Part shown: in pieces, positions 6,581-8,445 of the stretch
How the letters are laid out: each line of letters starts with the position of its first letter
Position numbering within the stretch: the stretch's first letter is position 1
Assembly: GCA_003694355.1 (NCBI GenBank)
Contig: RFKI01000032.1
Location: forward strand, 1 to 8,445
Length of the DNA: 8,445 bases
From: Bdellovibrio sp.
Lineage (GTDB): Bacteria; Bdellovibrionota; Bdellovibrionia; Bdellovibrionales; UBA1609
Reading direction: 5' to 3'
Translations under genes and position numbers: made by a program
The notes under the pieces: generated by a model
The model's input: only the letters and a program-made list of their open reading frames with translations
Told to the model about the DNA's origin: nothing
Database searches by the model: none

Positions 6581-7540
6581 ATGGTTTTTCAATTTCAAGT
6601 GTTTGACTCCTGGGAAAAGGCTTCTCAAAGGGCCAAAGCCATTTACTCTATTGAAAATCATGTTCAGGTTTACTCATCCGTTCCACAAGCTCTTTTAGAG
6701 AGCACCCAAAGTCTTTATCGTTCTTTTAGTCATAAAAAAAAGGTTCTCTATTTAAAAGATCAAGAGCCTTATATTTCCTTAGCTGTTACAGAACTGGTTA
6801 AACAGGGAGTTAAGGCGATTCCTTTGACGGCAGACGAAATCAATCAACATGAATTTAAAGAAGTTCTAGCTATTATTTATGCCACAGATGTGCCACTTAT
6901 AGGAAAGCGTCTGGATCTTTCTTTTTTGGAACAAGAGGAACTTCAAAAGTTTGTTAAAATTGAGGTTTCCTATGCCAGTCACTTTTATGAAGATGAGCCT
7001 TTTGTTGTGGATGAGCAAAATCAAATCAAAATTTTTTCTTTGTCGGGGTTTACGCTTCTTGTACATGGCTCTCGTCCGCGGGTTCGGCCTTTAGTCACTC
7101 CTTTTGAATTTTTTGGGGACTTGGATTTTACAAAAGATGTTGTGAAGAAAAAAGAGCAGCATAAAGAGCTTATAGAAAGTTTTGAGCAAAAAAGGCCGGG
7201 AGGGTTTCAGCCTCTTTTTGGATCAACTGATCAGCGGTGGTATGATCGGAGTGTATTTTATTGGGAAGACATGGATGGGTATGCATTTATTGATGAGTTG
7301 TCTAAGGAATTGGGCAAAACGTTATTGCCGCCAGGGAAAGAGGAGCTTTTGGAAACAGCGAGTTTAAGCCGATGGGGAGGCTTAAGAACCACGCATTGGT
7401 TAAAAGCACAGGGGCTTAGTGAAGAGGCTATTCGTGGGTTGGTTTGTGTGCATCATTCCTTGTTAAACCAAAGTGGATTTGACGAAGTTGTCAAAACCGT
7501 TCGTGAGCGGGTTTTGAAATATCAAACAGGGGAAAAATGA
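6581..7540 (+). CDS. Degenerate class V aminotransferase / cysteine desulfurase-like protein, probably lacking PLP
   Basis: This 319-aa cytoplasmic protein is not one I know by name. It has no signal peptide, membrane segment or Fe-S motif, and only one Cys (289). Compared from memory with IscS, it aligns in order. KKVLYLKDQEPYISLAVTEL (53-72) matches the strand and helix with the PLP-stacking His. EVLAIIYATDVPLIGKRLD (94-112) matches the VSIMHVNNEIG region. EVSYASHFYEDEP (128-140) matches HVDATQSVGKLP. SLSGFT (153-158) matches SFSGHK, and RPRVRPL matches RKPRVRIE. THWLKAQGLSEEAIRG (271-286) matches the SYVLRALGLNDE region. By this alignment the PLP lysine is Thr158, the PLP-ring Asp is Ser130, and the catalytic-Cys loop is PPGKEEL (250-256). 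The N-terminal part of the fold is also shortened. AGGAG at 6571-6575 precedes the start, 18 bp after nuoI. A class I aminotransferase relative is the alternative. Confidence 0.55.
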   Translation: MVFQFQVFDSWEKASQRAKAIYSIENHVQVYSSVPQALLESTQSLYRSFSHKKKVLYLKDQEPYISLAVTELVKQGVKAIPLTADEINQHEFKEVLAIIYATDVPLIGKRLDLSFLEQEELQKFVKIEVSYASHFYEDEPFVVDEQNQIKIFSLSGFTLLVHGSRPRVRPLVTPFEFFGDLDFTKDVVKKKEQHKELIESFEQKRPGGFQPLFGSTDQRWYDRSVFYWEDMDGYAFIDELSKELGKTLLPPGKEELLETASLSRWGGLRTTHWLKAQGLSEEAIRGLVCVHHSLLNQSGFDEVVKTVRERVLKYQTGEK

Positions 7541-8445
7541 AAGACCGATTTTTTACTTTGCTTAAAGTTATTATCGCTGTTGGATTGATTGTTTGGTTAG
7601 TGGCAAAGGGAAACTTGTCTCTCAAAGATATGTCTCATTTGTTTTCTCCTTTAGCCTTTCTATTTTTTATGGGATTGGCTGTCATAAACCTTTTGATAAC
7701 AGCTTGGCGTTGGCATGTGCTTTTAAAAGCCAAGGGTTTTTCTCTTTCCTTTAAAGATGTTTTCCCTCTTCAGCTCATTGGTGTGTTTTTTAGTTTTGCT
7801 CTTCCGGCTGGTAGTGTTGGTGGGGATTTGGTGAAGGGTTACTATGTGATTAAAGGAGAAGACCAAAGGAAATTAGATGCTGGCATGACCGTTCTTATGG
7901 ATCGCATTGTAGGGCTTTATGCGATGGTTTTTCTCGGTCTTTTCTTTATGACGCTAAAGGTTTCAGTCTTTTGGAATTCTCCCGCATTGTTCTCTCTTTA
8001 TATGATGACGGCCGCAGCCTTTGGGGGCCTGACACTTGTCTTGCTTTTGGCTTTTTCTCACAAGGCATTTTCTCTTTTTAATAAGATTTTAGTGCACATG
8101 CCTTTGGGGGATAAAGTTCTAAAGGTCTATGAGGGAATGAAGTCCTACAGAAACCATAAGCTAGCCTTGATAAAAGCTTTTTCCTTAAGTCTTTTGGCTC
8201 AAGCTGTTGGAGTTTTATTTTTTATGGTGGCAGGGTCTTTTTTAAAGGTATCAGGGGTTCCCTGGACGACTTACTTTTTTGTTGTGCCCATAGGGATGTT
8301 AATTACAGCCATTCCTCTTTCTCAAGGAGGTGTAGGAGTTGGGCAAGTGGCCATGATGTATCTTTTTGGCGTTTTTACAGGAATTAAAGACCTTGTGGTT
8401 GGGCAGGTGGGTATCACCATGTTTCAGCTTACATTGTTTTTGTGG
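7537..8445 (+). CDS. Flippase-like integral membrane protein, LPG_synthase_TM / UPF0104 family (3' end missing)
   Basis: The frame gives 303 codons and is still open at the right edge. The product is a polytopic inner-membrane protein with hydrophobic segments at about 7-23, 38-56, 76-92, 122-140, 152-173, 211-234, 244-262 and from 268 on. It shows the landmarks of the family that includes the membrane domain of lysylphosphatidylglycerol synthase and the AglD-like putative flippases: AWRWHVLLKAKG near 56-67, LPAGSVGGD at 89-97, the MDRIVGL motif at 121-127 and the glycine-rich loop PLSQGGVGVGQ at 260-270. Members are thought to move lipid or lipid-linked glycan substrates across the membrane; the substrate here is unknown. 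The start overlaps the preceding stop (ATGA), with an AGGGGA Shine-Dalgarno at 7528-7533, so it is translationally coupled to that gene. No complex I role is implied by its sequence. Confidence 0.88.
   Translation, partial: MKDRFFTLLKVIIAVGLIVWLVAKGNLSLKDMSHLFSPLAFLFFMGLAVINLLITAWRWHVLLKAKGFSLSFKDVFPLQLIGVFFSFALPAGSVGGDLVKGYYVIKGEDQRKLDAGMTVLMDRIVGLYAMVFLGLFFMTLKVSVFWNSPALFSLYMMTAAAFGGLTLVLLLAFSHKAFSLFNKILVHMPLGDKVLKVYEGMKSYRNHKLALIKAFSLSLLAQAVGVLFFMVAGSFLKVSGVPWTTYFFVVPIGMLITAIPLSQGGVGVGQVAMMYLFGVFTGIKDLVVGQVGITMFQLTLFLW

Noticed and set aside
6411..6698. Plus-strand ORF bridging the nuoI end and the next gene
   Set aside because: It overlaps two well supported genes in another frame and has no ribosome site or recognisable domain.
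6581..7540. The 319-aa gene as a decaying pseudogene of a cysteine desulfurase
   Set aside because: The frame is uninterrupted, has a strong Shine-Dalgarno and is coupled to the next gene. The substitutions fall on active-site positions while surrounding segments remain recognisable, which fits repurposing better than random decay.

Overview
The window is moderately AT-rich bacterial chromosomal DNA with tightly packed genes and good Shine-Dalgarno sites. It looks like a Gram-negative proteobacterium or a relative: the leftmost gene encodes a signal-bearing, probably exported small protein, and the rest encodes a proton-pumping type complex I (NADH:quinone oxidoreductase). A Bdellovibrionota or deltaproteobacterial-type host is my guess from the overall flavour. 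Nothing in the window fixes the taxonomy.

Layout. Positions 1-323 (minus strand) hold the 5' part of a small cysteine-containing, probable lipoprotein gene that runs off the left edge. A 149-bp divergent intergenic region (324-472) contains a small inverted repeat and a plausible sigma70-type promoter for the rightward genes. From 473 to the right edge there is one continuous plus-strand run of eight genes with gaps of 18 bp or less, or overlaps: nuoB, a fused nuoCD, nuoE, nuoF, nuoG, nuoI, an unrecognised 319-aa gene, and a flippase-like integral membrane protein (UPF0104 / LPG_synthase_TM type) that is open at the right edge.

Function. The six nuo genes encode the whole hydrophilic arm of complex I: the NADH/FMN module (NuoE, F, G) and the quinone-facing module (NuoB, CD, I). 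Together they carry ligands for nine Fe-S clusters: N1a, N3, N1b, N5, N4, N7, N6a, N6b and N2. No membrane-arm gene (nuoA, H, J, K, L, M, N) is present. nuoB is first without nuoA, and nuoG runs into nuoI with a 4-bp overlap where many operons have nuoH. The membrane arm must be encoded elsewhere if the complex is a conventional one.

Most interesting item. The 319-aa product of 6581-7540 can be aligned by eye, nearly end to end, with the later three quarters of IscS/NifS cysteine desulfurases. The PLP-binding Lys, the PLP-ring Asp and the catalytic Cys all appear to be replaced. A catalytically dead desulfurase-like protein co-transcribed with the Fe-S-rich arm of complex I suggests a dedicated assembly or scaffolding role. 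This is a hypothesis from pattern reading, not a database result.
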